Positions 52,658 to 61,429 of a stretch of DNA of 64,000 bases are shown piece by piece. The stretch spans positions 56,203 to 120,202 of the forward strand of contig CAYXGY010000004.1 of NCBI GenBank assembly GCA_964464895.1, read 5' to 3'. The first letter of the stretch is position 1; each line of letters opens with the position of its first letter. Made by a program: the position numbers and the translations under genes. The DNA is from Helicobacter_D sp964464895. Its GTDB lineage: Bacteria > Campylobacterota > Campylobacteria > Campylobacterales > Helicobacteraceae. The notes under the pieces are model-generated. The model did not search any database. It worked only from the letters and a program-made list of their open reading frames with translations, and was not told the origin of the DNA.

Positions 52658-53572
52658 ATGCAAGTAGAAAATCAAGTCAAAGGCGCAATGACCGCATTGA
52701 TAACCCCTTTTAAAAAGGGCGCGTTGGATTTGGAAAGTTATGAGTCTTTGATTAAAAGACAAATCAAATACGGCATAGATGTCATTGTGCCTGTTGGCAC
52801 AACAGGAGAGAGTGCGACACTTAGCCACGAAGAACACAAAGAGTGCATAGAGGTTGCCGTGAGTGTTTGTAAAGCAAGTCAAAAAGAGGGAAGTAATGTC
52901 AAAGTGTTAGCGGGGGCAGGGAGCAATTCCACGCAAGAAGCCATTGAGCTTGCAAAATTCGCCCAAAGTTGCGGAGCAGACGCTATTTTGTGCGTTACGC
53001 CTTATTATAATAAGCCAACCCAAGAGGGCTTGTTTTTGCACTATAAAGAAGTTGCAAATGCTGTGAGCATTCCTCTAATGCTCTATAATGTGCCCGGACG
53101 CACAGGAGTGAATCTTGAAACTAAAACAATCTTAAGGCTTTTCAATGAGATTCCAAATATTTATGGCGTCAAAGAAGCAAGCGGAAGCATTGAAAAGGTT
53201 ATTGATTTGAATATGAATGCCAAAGACTTGAGTATTGCAAGCGGAGAAGATGCAATCAATTATCCGATTCTAAGCTGTGGTGGGGTAGGTGTGATTTCTG
53301 TTACTTCTAATCTCCTGCCAGATAAGATTTCTGAATTAACACATGTTTTATTGAAATCGCATAATTATGACCGCGCAAGAGAGCTTAACAATGAGCTCTA
53401 TGCGATTAATAAAGCATTATTTATAGAAAGTAATCCGATTCCAATTAAGGCGGCAATGTATTTAAGTGGGCTTTTGAAAACCTTAGAATATCGTTTGCCA
53501 TTAGTCGCTCCAAGTCCGCAAAATATGGAATATCTTGAAAAAATTTTAAATCAATATGAGGTAGTAAAATGA
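52658..53572 (+). CDS. dapA: 4-hydroxy-tetrahydrodipicolinate synthase
   Basis: The 304-aa TIM-barrel aldolase condenses pyruvate and aspartate semialdehyde toward diaminopimelate and lysine. It has TALITPFKKG near the start, the pyruvate-binding PVGTTGESAT, YNVPGRTGVN, and the Schiff-base Lys in GVKEASGS. AAGGA precedes the ATG 8 nt after the M16 gene. It feeds peptidoglycan synthesis. Confidence 0.97.
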   Translation: MQVENQVKGAMTALITPFKKGALDLESYESLIKRQIKYGIDVIVPVGTTGESATLSHEEHKECIEVAVSVCKASQKEGSNVKVLAGAGSNSTQEAIELAKFAQSCGADAILCVTPYYNKPTQEGLFLHYKEVANAVSIPLMLYNVPGRTGVNLETKTILRLFNEIPNIYGVKEASGSIEKVIDLNMNAKDLSIASGEDAINYPILSCGGVGVISVTSNLLPDKISELTHVLLKSHNYDRARELNNELYAINKALFIESNPIPIKAAMYLSGLLKTLEYRLPLVAPSPQNMEYLEKILNQYEVVK

Positions 53573-54351
53573 GAGAAAATTTTAAAGGTAAAACCTTAGT
53601 TATTAGTGGTGCAACGCGTGGAATTGGTAAGGCAATCCTCTATCGCTTTGCGCAAAATGGTGTCAATATTGCATTTACTTATAACAAAAATGAAGAAGAA
53701 GCAAAAAAAATCATTGCAGAAGTGGAATCACAATTTTCTATCCAAGCAAAAGCCTATCCTCTTGATGTTTTAGAACCTGAAACTTATAAAGATTTGTTTG
53801 CTAAAATTGACGAGGATTTTACCCGTGTAGATTTTTTTGTAAGCAATGCAATTATTTATGGAAAAAGTGTTGTAGGAGGTTTCGCGCCTTTTATGCGATT
53901 GAAACCTAAAGGATTGAATAATATCTATACCGCCACAGTGCTTGCGTTTGTTGTGGGCGCACAAGAAGCAGCCAAGAGAATGCAAAAAGTCGGGGGAGGG
54001 AGCATTATCTCGCTAAGTTCCACAGGGAATCTTGTGTATATGCCAAATTATGCAGGGCACGGCAATTCTAAAAATGCAGTAGAAACAATGGTAAAATATG
54101 CCGCAATGGAGTTAGGAGTTTATAATATTCGCGTCAATGCTGTGAGTGGTGGTCCGATTGAAACCGATGCGCTTAGAGCATTTCCAGACTTTGCCGAGAT
54201 TAAAGCAAAGGTTGTGGAGCAAAGTCCGCTTAGTCGTATGGGAGCACCAGAGGATATTGCAGGGGCTTGTTTGTTTTTGTGTGATGATACTGCGAGTGCT
54301 TGGCTAACGGGGCAAACCATTGTCATTGACGGAGGAACAAGCTTTAAATAA
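53569..54351 (+). CDS. SDR-family protein, probable FabL-type enoyl-ACP reductase (HdhA-like)
   Basis: The 260-aa short-chain dehydrogenase has SGATRGIGKAI (NADP-binding) near the N terminus. Its active site shows Tyr161 and Lys168 spaced Y-X6-K (NYAGHGNSK), as in enoyl-ACP reductases FabI and FabL. The Y-X3-K of ketoreductases and hydroxysteroid dehydrogenases is absent. The H. pylori orthologue at this position is usually named 7-alpha-hydroxysteroid dehydrogenase. The spacing suggests that name is wrong and that this enzyme completes fatty acid elongation. Its ATG overlaps the dapA stop by 4 nt. Confidence 0.85.
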   Translation: MRENFKGKTLVISGATRGIGKAILYRFAQNGVNIAFTYNKNEEEAKKIIAEVESQFSIQAKAYPLDVLEPETYKDLFAKIDEDFTRVDFFVSNAIIYGKSVVGGFAPFMRLKPKGLNNIYTATVLAFVVGAQEAAKRMQKVGGGSIISLSSTGNLVYMPNYAGHGNSKNAVETMVKYAAMELGVYNIRVNAVSGGPIETDALRAFPDFAEIKAKVVEQSPLSRMGAPEDIAGACLFLCDDTASAWLTGQTIVIDGGTSFK

Positions 54352-54361
54352 GCTTAAAAGT

Positions 54362-54904
54362 ATGAAATTAGAATCCCTACCTAATTGTTTGACGATTTTT
54401 CGTATCGTGCTTGCATTTCTTCTGCTTGCATTGATTTTGTATGGTCAGTGGATATTGCCTCCTCCGATTCACCCAAGTTGGATTAATTATTTTGCGTGTT
54501 TGATTTTTTGTGTCGCAAGCATTACAGATTTTTTTGATGGTTTTATTGCGCGTACATTTAATGTAACGAGTGTTTTTGGAGAGATTTTTGACCCATTGGC
54601 GGATAAGCTCTTAATGTTGGCAGCATTAATTGGGCTTGTGGTATGGAATCGGACGGAAGTATGGGCAGTGTTTTTGATTCTTGGACGTGAATTTTTTATT
54701 ACAGGGTTACGTGTCGTTGCTGCAAGCAAAGGAATCAAAGTTGCAGCCTCTAATCTTGGTAAATACAAAACAGGCTTGCAGATTACCGCCATTGCGTTTT
54801 TACTAATGGATTATTCTTTTGGGAATGCGACTTTGTGGCTCGCAGTGGCACTGACGCTTTATTCTGGTTATGACTATGTTAAAATGTATGCAAAGGCTCG
54901 TTAA
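54362..54904 (+). CDS. pgsA: CDP-diacylglycerol-glycerol-3-phosphate 3-phosphatidyltransferase
   Basis: The 180-aa inner-membrane enzyme makes phosphatidylglycerol phosphate. It carries the CDP-alcohol phosphotransferase motif D-G-X2-A-R-X8-G-X3-D-X3-D (DFFDGFIARTFN...GEIFDPLAD) and about four membrane segments. I use ATG 54362 (MKLESLPNCLTIFR); an earlier reading from 54320 lies inside the SDR gene. rseP begins directly at the base after its stop. Phosphatidylglycerol is also the base of the lipid anchor used by KpsS. Confidence 0.93.
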   Translation: MKLESLPNCLTIFRIVLAFLLLALILYGQWILPPPIHPSWINYFACLIFCVASITDFFDGFIARTFNVTSVFGEIFDPLADKLLMLAALIGLVVWNRTEVWAVFLILGREFFITGLRVVAASKGIKVAASNLGKYKTGLQITAIAFLLMDYSFGNATLWLAVALTLYSGYDYVKMYAKAR

Positions 54905-55975
54905 ATGGGAATGATTAGTTCAATCTTAGTGCTCTCTTTTTTGGTATTTTTTCACGAATTGGGGCATTTTTTGGTGGCAAAGTTTTTTGGTGTACGTGTA
55001 GAAGCCTTTAGCATCGGCTTTGGCAAAACAAGAATTTTGAAAAAACAAGTTGGAGAGACAGAATATTCTTTGCGTCCGATTCCTTTAGGAGGGTTTGTCC
55101 AACTCAAAGGGCAGAATGACTTTGACCCCTCTTTGCGGGATAGGGAGCGTGATAGTCTGTATGGAATCCAAGCCTATAAGCGACTCATCATTTTAGCAGC
55201 AGGTTCGTTTTTTAATTTGTTGCTCGCATTTTTGCTTTTTGTTACAATTGGATTAATGGGTAAAAACGAGTTAGCTCCTGTGGTGGGTAAGGTAGAAGCC
55301 AATATGCCAGCAGAGATTGCGGGATTGCGCAGTGGAGATGAGATTCTTAAGATTAATGGACAAAGAATCCAAACTTGGGAAGCCTTAAGCCAGAGAATAG
55401 CAAAATCTAAAGGTACATTAGAAATCGTCTTTTTACGCAATTCAAAAGAATATCAAACAACATTAACGCCAAAGATAGGAGAATCCAAAAATATTTTTGG
55501 TGAAAGTATTTCACGCCCTTTGATTGGGATTATTTCTAGTGGTGAGACGCGTGTTATTTCTTACTCGTTGCTAGATTCTTTTTCCTATGCTTTATATCAG
55601 ACTTTGGAATCTAGCAAGTTGATTTTGCAAAGCATTGAAAAGATTTTTTCCGGTGTTGTACCACTTAGTGAAGTAGGGGGCGTAGTTTCTATTGTGAGCA
55701 TTACTAAGAAAGCAAGCGAGCTTGGAATCATTACGCTTTTTGCCTTTACTGCCTTGATTTCGGTGAATCTTGGAATCTTGAATTTGCTTCCGATTCCTGC
55801 TTTAGATGGAGGGCATATTCTTTTTACGCTTTATGAAATGCTCACCAAAAAAATCCCGACACAAAACACTTTTTATCGTTTGAGTGTGGCAGGGTGGATT
55901 GCACTATTAGGACTTATGGGACTTGGGCTGTATAATGATATATTGCGTATCATCAATGGCACAATGCCTTTTTAA
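54905..55975 (+). CDS. rseP: Site-2 intramembrane metalloprotease RseP
   Basis: The 356-aa S2P-family protein has the zinc motif HELGH in its first membrane helix, a single PDZ domain (about residues 115-190) and the second metal segment NLLPIPALDGGHIL. Such proteases cleave anti-sigma factors and remnant signal peptides in the membrane. The ATG follows the pgsA stop with no gap. Confidence 0.95.
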   Translation: MGMISSILVLSFLVFFHELGHFLVAKFFGVRVEAFSIGFGKTRILKKQVGETEYSLRPIPLGGFVQLKGQNDFDPSLRDRERDSLYGIQAYKRLIILAAGSFFNLLLAFLLFVTIGLMGKNELAPVVGKVEANMPAEIAGLRSGDEILKINGQRIQTWEALSQRIAKSKGTLEIVFLRNSKEYQTTLTPKIGESKNIFGESISRPLIGIISSGETRVISYSLLDSFSYALYQTLESSKLILQSIEKIFSGVVPLSEVGGVVSIVSITKKASELGIITLFAFTALISVNLGILNLLPIPALDGGHILFTLYEMLTKKIPTQNTFYRLSVAGWIALLGLMGLGLYNDILRIINGTMPF

Positions 55976-55984
55976 AGGAAATGA

Positions 55985-56659
55985 ATGCAAGAGAAACTCA
56001 ATCAAAATTTAATCCAAGTGATAGAGAGAATAGAAAAAGCAAGAATCACGGTAGATAGGCATAGAATCGTGCGCTTAGTGGCAGTGAGCAAATACTCTAC
56101 ACAAGAGGAAATTGCTGCACTTTATGCGTGTGGGCAACGTGCCTTTGGGGAAAACAAAGTGCAAGATTTGAAGACAAAGTCGCAATCTTTGGAATCTCTC
56201 CCGCTAGAGTGGCATTTCATCGGTTCTTTACAAAGCAATAAAATCAATGCGCTTTTGAGTTTGAATCCTTTTATGTTTCAGAGCTTGCATTCTTGGGAAT
56301 TAGCAGAGCAATTACAAATGCGTTTGCAACGAGAAAACAAGACCTTGCGCACTTTGCTACAAGTCAATAGTGCCAAAGAAGAAAGCAAAAGCGGTTTTAT
56401 GCCAGAAATAGCGCAAGAAATGTATCTTAAGATTCAAGAATCTTGTTCTAATATCCAGCTTTGTGGATTAATGAGCATTGGAGCACATACAAATGAAAAT
56501 GCAGTGATTAAAAAGAGTTTTGAAACAACATATAAAATTTTTGAAAAACTGCAAACTCAAGGAGCAACAATGCTAAGTATGGGAATGAGTGATGACTTTG
56601 AATTGGCTATTGCGTGTGGGAGTAATTGTGTGCGATTAGGAAGTGTATTGTTTAAGTAA
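55985..56659 (+). CDS. yggS: Pyridoxal phosphate homeostasis protein YggS
   Basis: The 224-aa single-domain alanine-racemase-fold protein binds PLP at Lys36 (LVAVSKYST) and has the typical LHFIG-like segment EWHFIGSLQSNK and the C-terminal GSNCVRLGSVLF. It buffers PLP rather than acting as an enzyme. AAAGGAA precedes the ATG, 9 nt after rseP. It converges with hydE; the 62-nt gap contains no obvious terminator. Confidence 0.94.
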   Translation: MQEKLNQNLIQVIERIEKARITVDRHRIVRLVAVSKYSTQEEIAALYACGQRAFGENKVQDLKTKSQSLESLPLEWHFIGSLQSNKINALLSLNPFMFQSLHSWELAEQLQMRLQRENKTLRTLLQVNSAKEESKSGFMPEIAQEMYLKIQESCSNIQLCGLMSIGAHTNENAVIKKSFETTYKIFEKLQTQGATMLSMGMSDDFELAIACGSNCVRLGSVLFK

Positions 56660-56721
56660 ATGTGATTCTAACTTATCGCGTTGCAAAACAAACTATTTTC
56701 AATTAAGAGCCAAAGCCTAAA

Positions 56722-58407
56722 TCATTCAAACTCCATTGTCTCGCAAGGATAGATTTCAGAAGTTTTGGGTAGATAATGCACAAATTGATTTAAAAATTGT
56801 GTATTGAGGAATAATTCACCACAGATGATGATTCCTTTTGTTTGGTAATTTTCCTCCATATCACGACTGAAATTAGCAAAAAACTCTGCTAAGGAATCCA
56901 AGATTCCATAACAAAGTAATTCATTTTCTACGCCTGCTAGCTTAAAACTCATCACAGAACGCAAGGTTTGCAAAGTATCAAGTGCGATTTTGCCTTCTTG
57001 ATTGCGTTCCAATTTGAAGTCTATACGCGGACCTTTCTTGCCCAAAAATTTCCAAGCGCATTCTATCACAGCAGAAGCGCAAGCCTTGAGATTGCCAGCA
57101 TTGCCTAAACCCAATAAAACACCACACATTCCTACCAAATCCAATAAATTATGCGAAAGAATAGAATCTTTGGGTAAGGATTCCAAAGTTTGCGTTAAAT
57201 GAGAATGATGGGAGGAGAAGTTTTTTAGCAAATTTTTTGTTGTATGGTTTAGGGTTTTGAGGATTTCAAGTATTGCTCCTAGATTGCTTTCAAAGGTAAA
57301 TTCAAGTGTTTCCTTGAAACTCTGATTGAAATAGACCCAAAAAAATGTCTGGTGTCTTCCAATATAGAGCATATTTACGCGTTCTAACGATACATTAAGG
57401 ATTGTTTGTTTGAAGTTGCGCGTTAAAGAATTGGGTTGATATGTCTCGAAACGATGAGGCAAGACAATGGAATTTTGAGCAACACTCAAAGTAAACGGCT
57501 TAGAATCTTGAGAGACAAATTCACAGATTCCATTTTCTCTTTTTTGGTTTAATGGTAGCAAATACAAACCCGCATAAGATTCTAAAAATTTGCCCAAAAG
57601 AACTAAATAGGGCTCAAAAGGCAGAATGACTTTTACAAGTGAGTTTGGGAAAAAATTGCTAAAAATACTTTTGGGGGCAAGTTTTAAGATAGGCTTTTCT
57701 AATGTCGCGAGTGCTTGCAATTCCTCATTTTCTACTCTGAAAAGCAATTTAACATTTTCTAAAGAGTTGGGCATAAAGCAGAAATCATTAGCAATTTCTT
57801 CTTGTTTTGGCGGATTCTTTTCATCAAAAAGTGCTAATTCTCTCTTGCCAAAAATTGTTTTGACAAATACACGTTCATTTTGCTTTAAATAGGTGGCAAT
57901 GGTTTGTAGGGATTCTATTAAATCTTGTGCATTTTGAATCTCACTCTTTCTTCCCTTGTTTAAAAGTGTTATTTTCGTTGGTTCAAAATCTATAAACTTG
58001 CCCCATAGGTTGCAAAAGTCTGAAGATTCTTTCGTGCAAAGTTGTTGCAATTCTAAAGGTGTGAGGAAATTGGTTAAAGAGAGATGATTTAAATTGATGA
58101 GATTATTTTGGCTAAAGGATTCTAAGACTATTAATTCCTTAAATGCCCATTGCAAAGAGAGCGGAATATAGTTTTGTAAAGAATCACTGAAGTCCAAAAT
58201 TTCTTGTTGTTCTCCTTGCACCTCTAGCCTAAAGGAATCTTGAGAGTTTTGCATAAACTGCCCTTGCAAATTTGCTTTTTTAAGCGCAGAATATAAGGCT
58301 TTGAGAAGAAAAATTTGAATATTTTGTGGCATATAAAGTTTGGCAATTTGTTGGAAAACAAAAGCAACAATCAGTTGGGATTCCGACTTTGTCGTTTGAG
58401 AAGCCAT
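56722..58407 (-). CDS. hydE: Hydrogenase-associated protein HydE
   Basis: The 561-aa protein is the last gene of hydABCDE, as in H. pylori, where hydE is needed for hydrogenase activity. It has no signal peptide or membrane segment. The C-terminal part (about residues 420-545), with SHNLLDLVGMCGVLLGLG and KGIIICGELFLNTQFL, resembles the Kae1-like C-terminal domain of the carbamoyltransferase HypF, by eye. The first 400 residues match nothing I know. It starts one base after hydD. A maturation role in ligand synthesis or enzyme assembly is inferred. Confidence 0.82.
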   Translation of the reverse strand: MASQTTKSESQLIVAFVFQQIAKLYMPQNIQIFLLKALYSALKKANLQGQFMQNSQDSFRLEVQGEQQEILDFSDSLQNYIPLSLQWAFKELIVLESFSQNNLINLNHLSLTNFLTPLELQQLCTKESSDFCNLWGKFIDFEPTKITLLNKGRKSEIQNAQDLIESLQTIATYLKQNERVFVKTIFGKRELALFDEKNPPKQEEIANDFCFMPNSLENVKLLFRVENEELQALATLEKPILKLAPKSIFSNFFPNSLVKVILPFEPYLVLLGKFLESYAGLYLLPLNQKRENGICEFVSQDSKPFTLSVAQNSIVLPHRFETYQPNSLTRNFKQTILNVSLERVNMLYIGRHQTFFWVYFNQSFKETLEFTFESNLGAILEILKTLNHTTKNLLKNFSSHHSHLTQTLESLPKDSILSHNLLDLVGMCGVLLGLGNAGNLKACASAVIECAWKFLGKKGPRIDFKLERNQEGKIALDTLQTLRSVMSFKLAGVENELLCYGILDSLAEFFANFSRDMEENYQTKGIIICGELFLNTQFLNQFVHYLPKTSEIYPCETMEFE

Positions 58408-58408
58408 T

Positions 58409-58945
58409 TTAATATCCTTTGTATGAGAAGCGGGCGATTTCTTGTAAATCCTGATGAGAGGTTTTAGAGACTTGAACGCCGAGTGATTTTAGATAGGTGA
58501 TTGCTTGGGATTCCATTAATTTTGCTCCCTCTTTGACTTCATTTGTGAGTTCAAAGGTTGGGTTTTCACCAATAATAAAGGGCTTAATGCCTAGAATTTT
58601 GGTTGGGGGCAAGTCCCCTAGCATTTCAATCATTCGTAGGGTTTGCAGCATTTCCACTTCGTGCGCACTTCCAGCCCAAGTGATTTGATTAGGAATCGCA
58701 CGAAAATCAAAGAAATAAACATCGCCTATTTTAGCGTCTTTGGCGTCAATAGAATCTATAATCAGTACGGAATCGTATTGTGTAATGAGTGGAATCAAAT
58801 GCTGCGCCATTGTCCCACCATCTACAATCTCTACGTTATGCTCCCCACTAAAAGTATAATTGAGTTTTAATAAATTGGATAAATGCACGCCAATACCCTC
58901 GTCCCCAAAGAGAATATTGCCAATGCCTAAAACTAAGATTTTCAT
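58409..58945 (-). CDS. hydD: Hydrogenase maturation endopeptidase HydD
   Basis: The 178-aa protease of the HoxM/HyaD family cleaves the C-terminal extension of the large subunit HydB after nickel insertion. It has GIGNILFGDEGIGVHL at the N terminus (metal-sensing Asp/Glu), LIIDSIDAKD and GSAHEVEML. I use ATG 58945 (MKILVLGIGN); a GTG at 58972 would add nine unrelated residues. No strong ribosome binding site is seen, so it may be coupled to hydC. Confidence 0.94.
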   Translation of the reverse strand: MKILVLGIGNILFGDEGIGVHLSNLLKLNYTFSGEHNVEIVDGGTMAQHLIPLITQYDSVLIIDSIDAKDAKIGDVYFFDFRAIPNQITWAGSAHEVEMLQTLRMIEMLGDLPPTKILGIKPFIIGENPTFELTNEVKEGAKLMESQAITYLKSLGVQVSKTSHQDLQEIARFSYKGY

Positions 58946-58990
58946 TTGTCTTGCGCGAGAAAAGCGATTCACAAGGAATCGCTAGAGAAA

Positions 58991-59668
58991 TTATACGTGT
59001 TCGTCTTTTTCAAATTTTACACCACTAAAGATTGTATCCACACCAGCACCGGGGAATTTCGCACTATTCCAACTTGCCATATAAATGTGGATTGGGATAA
59101 AGAGAATGAATGCCCAAGTTAAAATGTGGTGAATCAAGCGCACATTTGCGATGCCACCGCAAAACACTTCTAAGGGTTTCATCAAAGGGGCAATCAATCC
59201 GCCCAATCCTTCGTGATAAACGTGTGCATACAAGACAAGTCCGCTTAAAGAAATTGCAATAATAAGGAAAAAGACTCCTAAATAAGTCGCAAGTTGTAGA
59301 GGATTGTAAGCGCCTTTTAAATGGGGGTGTCCGCCTAGTAGCAAGTAGCTTTTTAGGACGCCAAACCATACAAAAGGATTGAAAAAATCCAAGATTGAGC
59401 GGCGTTCGAACGCACATTCACGCGTTAAAAGTAAGTAGAGACGAAAAATCGTTACCGCAATGAGTAAAAACCCAAGAATCAAATGCCAGCTTCGCATTAA
59501 AGCATAGAGGAATCCTGTGGGTTCGCCCGTGAAATTATTGGGTGCTAAAAAGGGATAAGCAAGATAGAATCCTGTTGCAATAAGCCCAAAGATTGTCAAG
59601 GCTCTAATCCAATGGAAAATCCGTGTGAGTTTAGAAAACTCAAGCACAGCTTTGTATTTTGTTTCCAT
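58991..59668 (-). CDS. hydC: Hydrogenase cytochrome b subunit HydC
   Basis: The 225-aa integral membrane protein has four main hydrophobic segments with histidines for two b haems (IFHWIRALTIF, SWHLILGFLLI, HHILTW, IPIHIYMASW). It anchors the HydAB dimer at the periplasmic side and passes electrons to menaquinone. It lies 9 nt after hydB with AAGGAGAA before the ATG. Confidence 0.95.
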   Translation of the reverse strand: METKYKAVLEFSKLTRIFHWIRALTIFGLIATGFYLAYPFLAPNNFTGEPTGFLYALMRSWHLILGFLLIAVTIFRLYLLLTRECAFERRSILDFFNPFVWFGVLKSYLLLGGHPHLKGAYNPLQLATYLGVFFLIIAISLSGLVLYAHVYHEGLGGLIAPLMKPLEVFCGGIANVRLIHHILTWAFILFIPIHIYMASWNSAKFPGAGVDTIFSGVKFEKDEHV

Positions 59669-59677
59669 ATTTTCTCC

Positions 59678-61414
59678 TTAAATTTTACAATTCATAGCAA
59701 TAGGGTCAAGTCTATATTGGCTAATTTCATTCCCTTTTGTATCCATTAAATGCACCGCACAAGCGATACAAGGGTCAAATGAATGAATGGTGCGCACGAT
59801 TTCTAATGGTTGGGTAATGTCTTGCACTTTGATTCCAACAAGTGAAGCCTCATAAGGTCCCATTTGGTTTTTGGCGTCTTTTGGTCCTGCATTCCAAGTG
59901 CTTGGCACAACTGCTTGATAATTAGAAACCACGCCGTCTTTGATTCTCACCCAATGGCTTAACATACCGCGTGGCACATTGCCAATGTAACGCCCCTTGT
60001 ATTCTTTTTTGTTGTCAATTTTATAAGGTGCGCAAGTCGTTTGGTCGCCTGTTTTGAGATTCTCTACCAAAGAATTGAATGCCTCAATACCATAATCCGT
60101 AGAGAGTTTGCATTCTAATAATCGCGCAGCGGTTCTACCTAATGTGCTAAAGAGTGCTTCAAGGGGTAATCCTGTATCTTGTAAGAATTGTGTCGCAATT
60201 TTGGTAATACGAGGATTTTTTGCCGCCAAGCCTACTACTACCGTTGCAAGTGGTCCTACTTCCATTGGCTCACCATTATAGCGAGGAGATTTAATCCAGC
60301 TGTATTTTCCGCTCATATTAATTGCTTTTGTTTTGATTGGGTTGCCATCAGGTCCGATAGTCTCTGCATCTGTGAAGCCTGTGTAATTTGGTTCTGTTTC
60401 TCCATCGTAAGGGTGTAGGGCTTTGTCGTTTTGATACCAAGAATGTGTCGCTTCTTCGGTGATTAAGTCCTCATTGATTTCTAAGAGCTTAGAAATATCC
60501 CCACCTCGCACGACACCGCTACTATAAAGTGTTTCGTTATGATTGACAGGAATTTCAGCATGAGAGATAAAGTTACGCACTCCGCAACCTTTAAGCACGC
60601 TTGGTTCGTTTTTGAACATTTCAGCTGCCATTACAACATCGGCATAATAAGCGCGATTGATGAAATCGCCCACTTCTTTATATTTTGTGAGCCAATCACC
60701 CAATCTGCTTGGGTCTAAAATATCCGCGACACAAGTTACTCCCCCAACGGTCAAGCTTTGTGGGTGTGGTTGTTTTGCACCAAAAATCGCCATCATTTGC
60801 GCCGCAACTCTTTGCACCTCAAGAGCTTTGAGATAGTGAGAAAGTACGATGAGGTTTTGTTCTGGCGAGAATTTGTAGGTTTTGTGTCCCCAATACGCAT
60901 TGGCAAAAGGTCCTAAGCCTTGTTTCGCACTTGCAAAGGCTTTGACTTTTTCTTGCACAGCGGCTAGCTCGTCTGCACCTGTTGCAATCGGATTTTTAGA
61001 ATATTTAAATGCAAGTTCGGAAGCCTTTTTGGGGTCTGCTTTGAGTGCTTCTGTAATATCGCACCAATCTAGCCCGTGTAGGTGATAGAAATGCACTAAG
61101 TGGTCGTGCATTACGAGTGAAACATTCATCAAGCTTCGCACCATTTGCGCATTAAATGGAATCTGAATCCCTAGTGCGTTTTCTACTGCAGTAATTCCTG
61201 CTTTGTAATGAGAAAATGTGCAAACTCCACAGATTCTTTGAACCATAAAGCCTACATCTCTAGGGTCGCGATTTTTGACAATCACTTCCAAACCACGCCA
61301 TAAAGTAGAGGTAGAATAAGCATCAGTAATGACATTGTTTTCATCTACAATTACTTCAATCCTTAAATGTCCTTCAATCCTTGTAATAGGATCTACAATG
61401 ATTCTTTTTGTCAT
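59678..61414 (-). CDS. hydB: [NiFe] uptake hydrogenase large subunit HydB
   Basis: The 578-aa subunit binds the NiFe active site through RICGVCTFSH (N-terminal Cys pair) and DPCIACAVH (C-terminal pair). The 23 residues after that His (LMDTKGNEIS onward) are the extension removed by HydD. It oxidises H2 in the periplasm after Tat export with HydA. It lies 15 nt after hydA with AAGGAG upstream. Confidence 0.97.
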   Translation of the reverse strand: MTKRIIVDPITRIEGHLRIEVIVDENNVITDAYSTSTLWRGLEVIVKNRDPRDVGFMVQRICGVCTFSHYKAGITAVENALGIQIPFNAQMVRSLMNVSLVMHDHLVHFYHLHGLDWCDITEALKADPKKASELAFKYSKNPIATGADELAAVQEKVKAFASAKQGLGPFANAYWGHKTYKFSPEQNLIVLSHYLKALEVQRVAAQMMAIFGAKQPHPQSLTVGGVTCVADILDPSRLGDWLTKYKEVGDFINRAYYADVVMAAEMFKNEPSVLKGCGVRNFISHAEIPVNHNETLYSSGVVRGGDISKLLEINEDLITEEATHSWYQNDKALHPYDGETEPNYTGFTDAETIGPDGNPIKTKAINMSGKYSWIKSPRYNGEPMEVGPLATVVVGLAAKNPRITKIATQFLQDTGLPLEALFSTLGRTAARLLECKLSTDYGIEAFNSLVENLKTGDQTTCAPYKIDNKKEYKGRYIGNVPRGMLSHWVRIKDGVVSNYQAVVPSTWNAGPKDAKNQMGPYEASLVGIKVQDITQPLEIVRTIHSFDPCIACAVHLMDTKGNEISQYRLDPIAMNCKI

Positions 61415-61429
61415 AAATTCTCCTTATGC

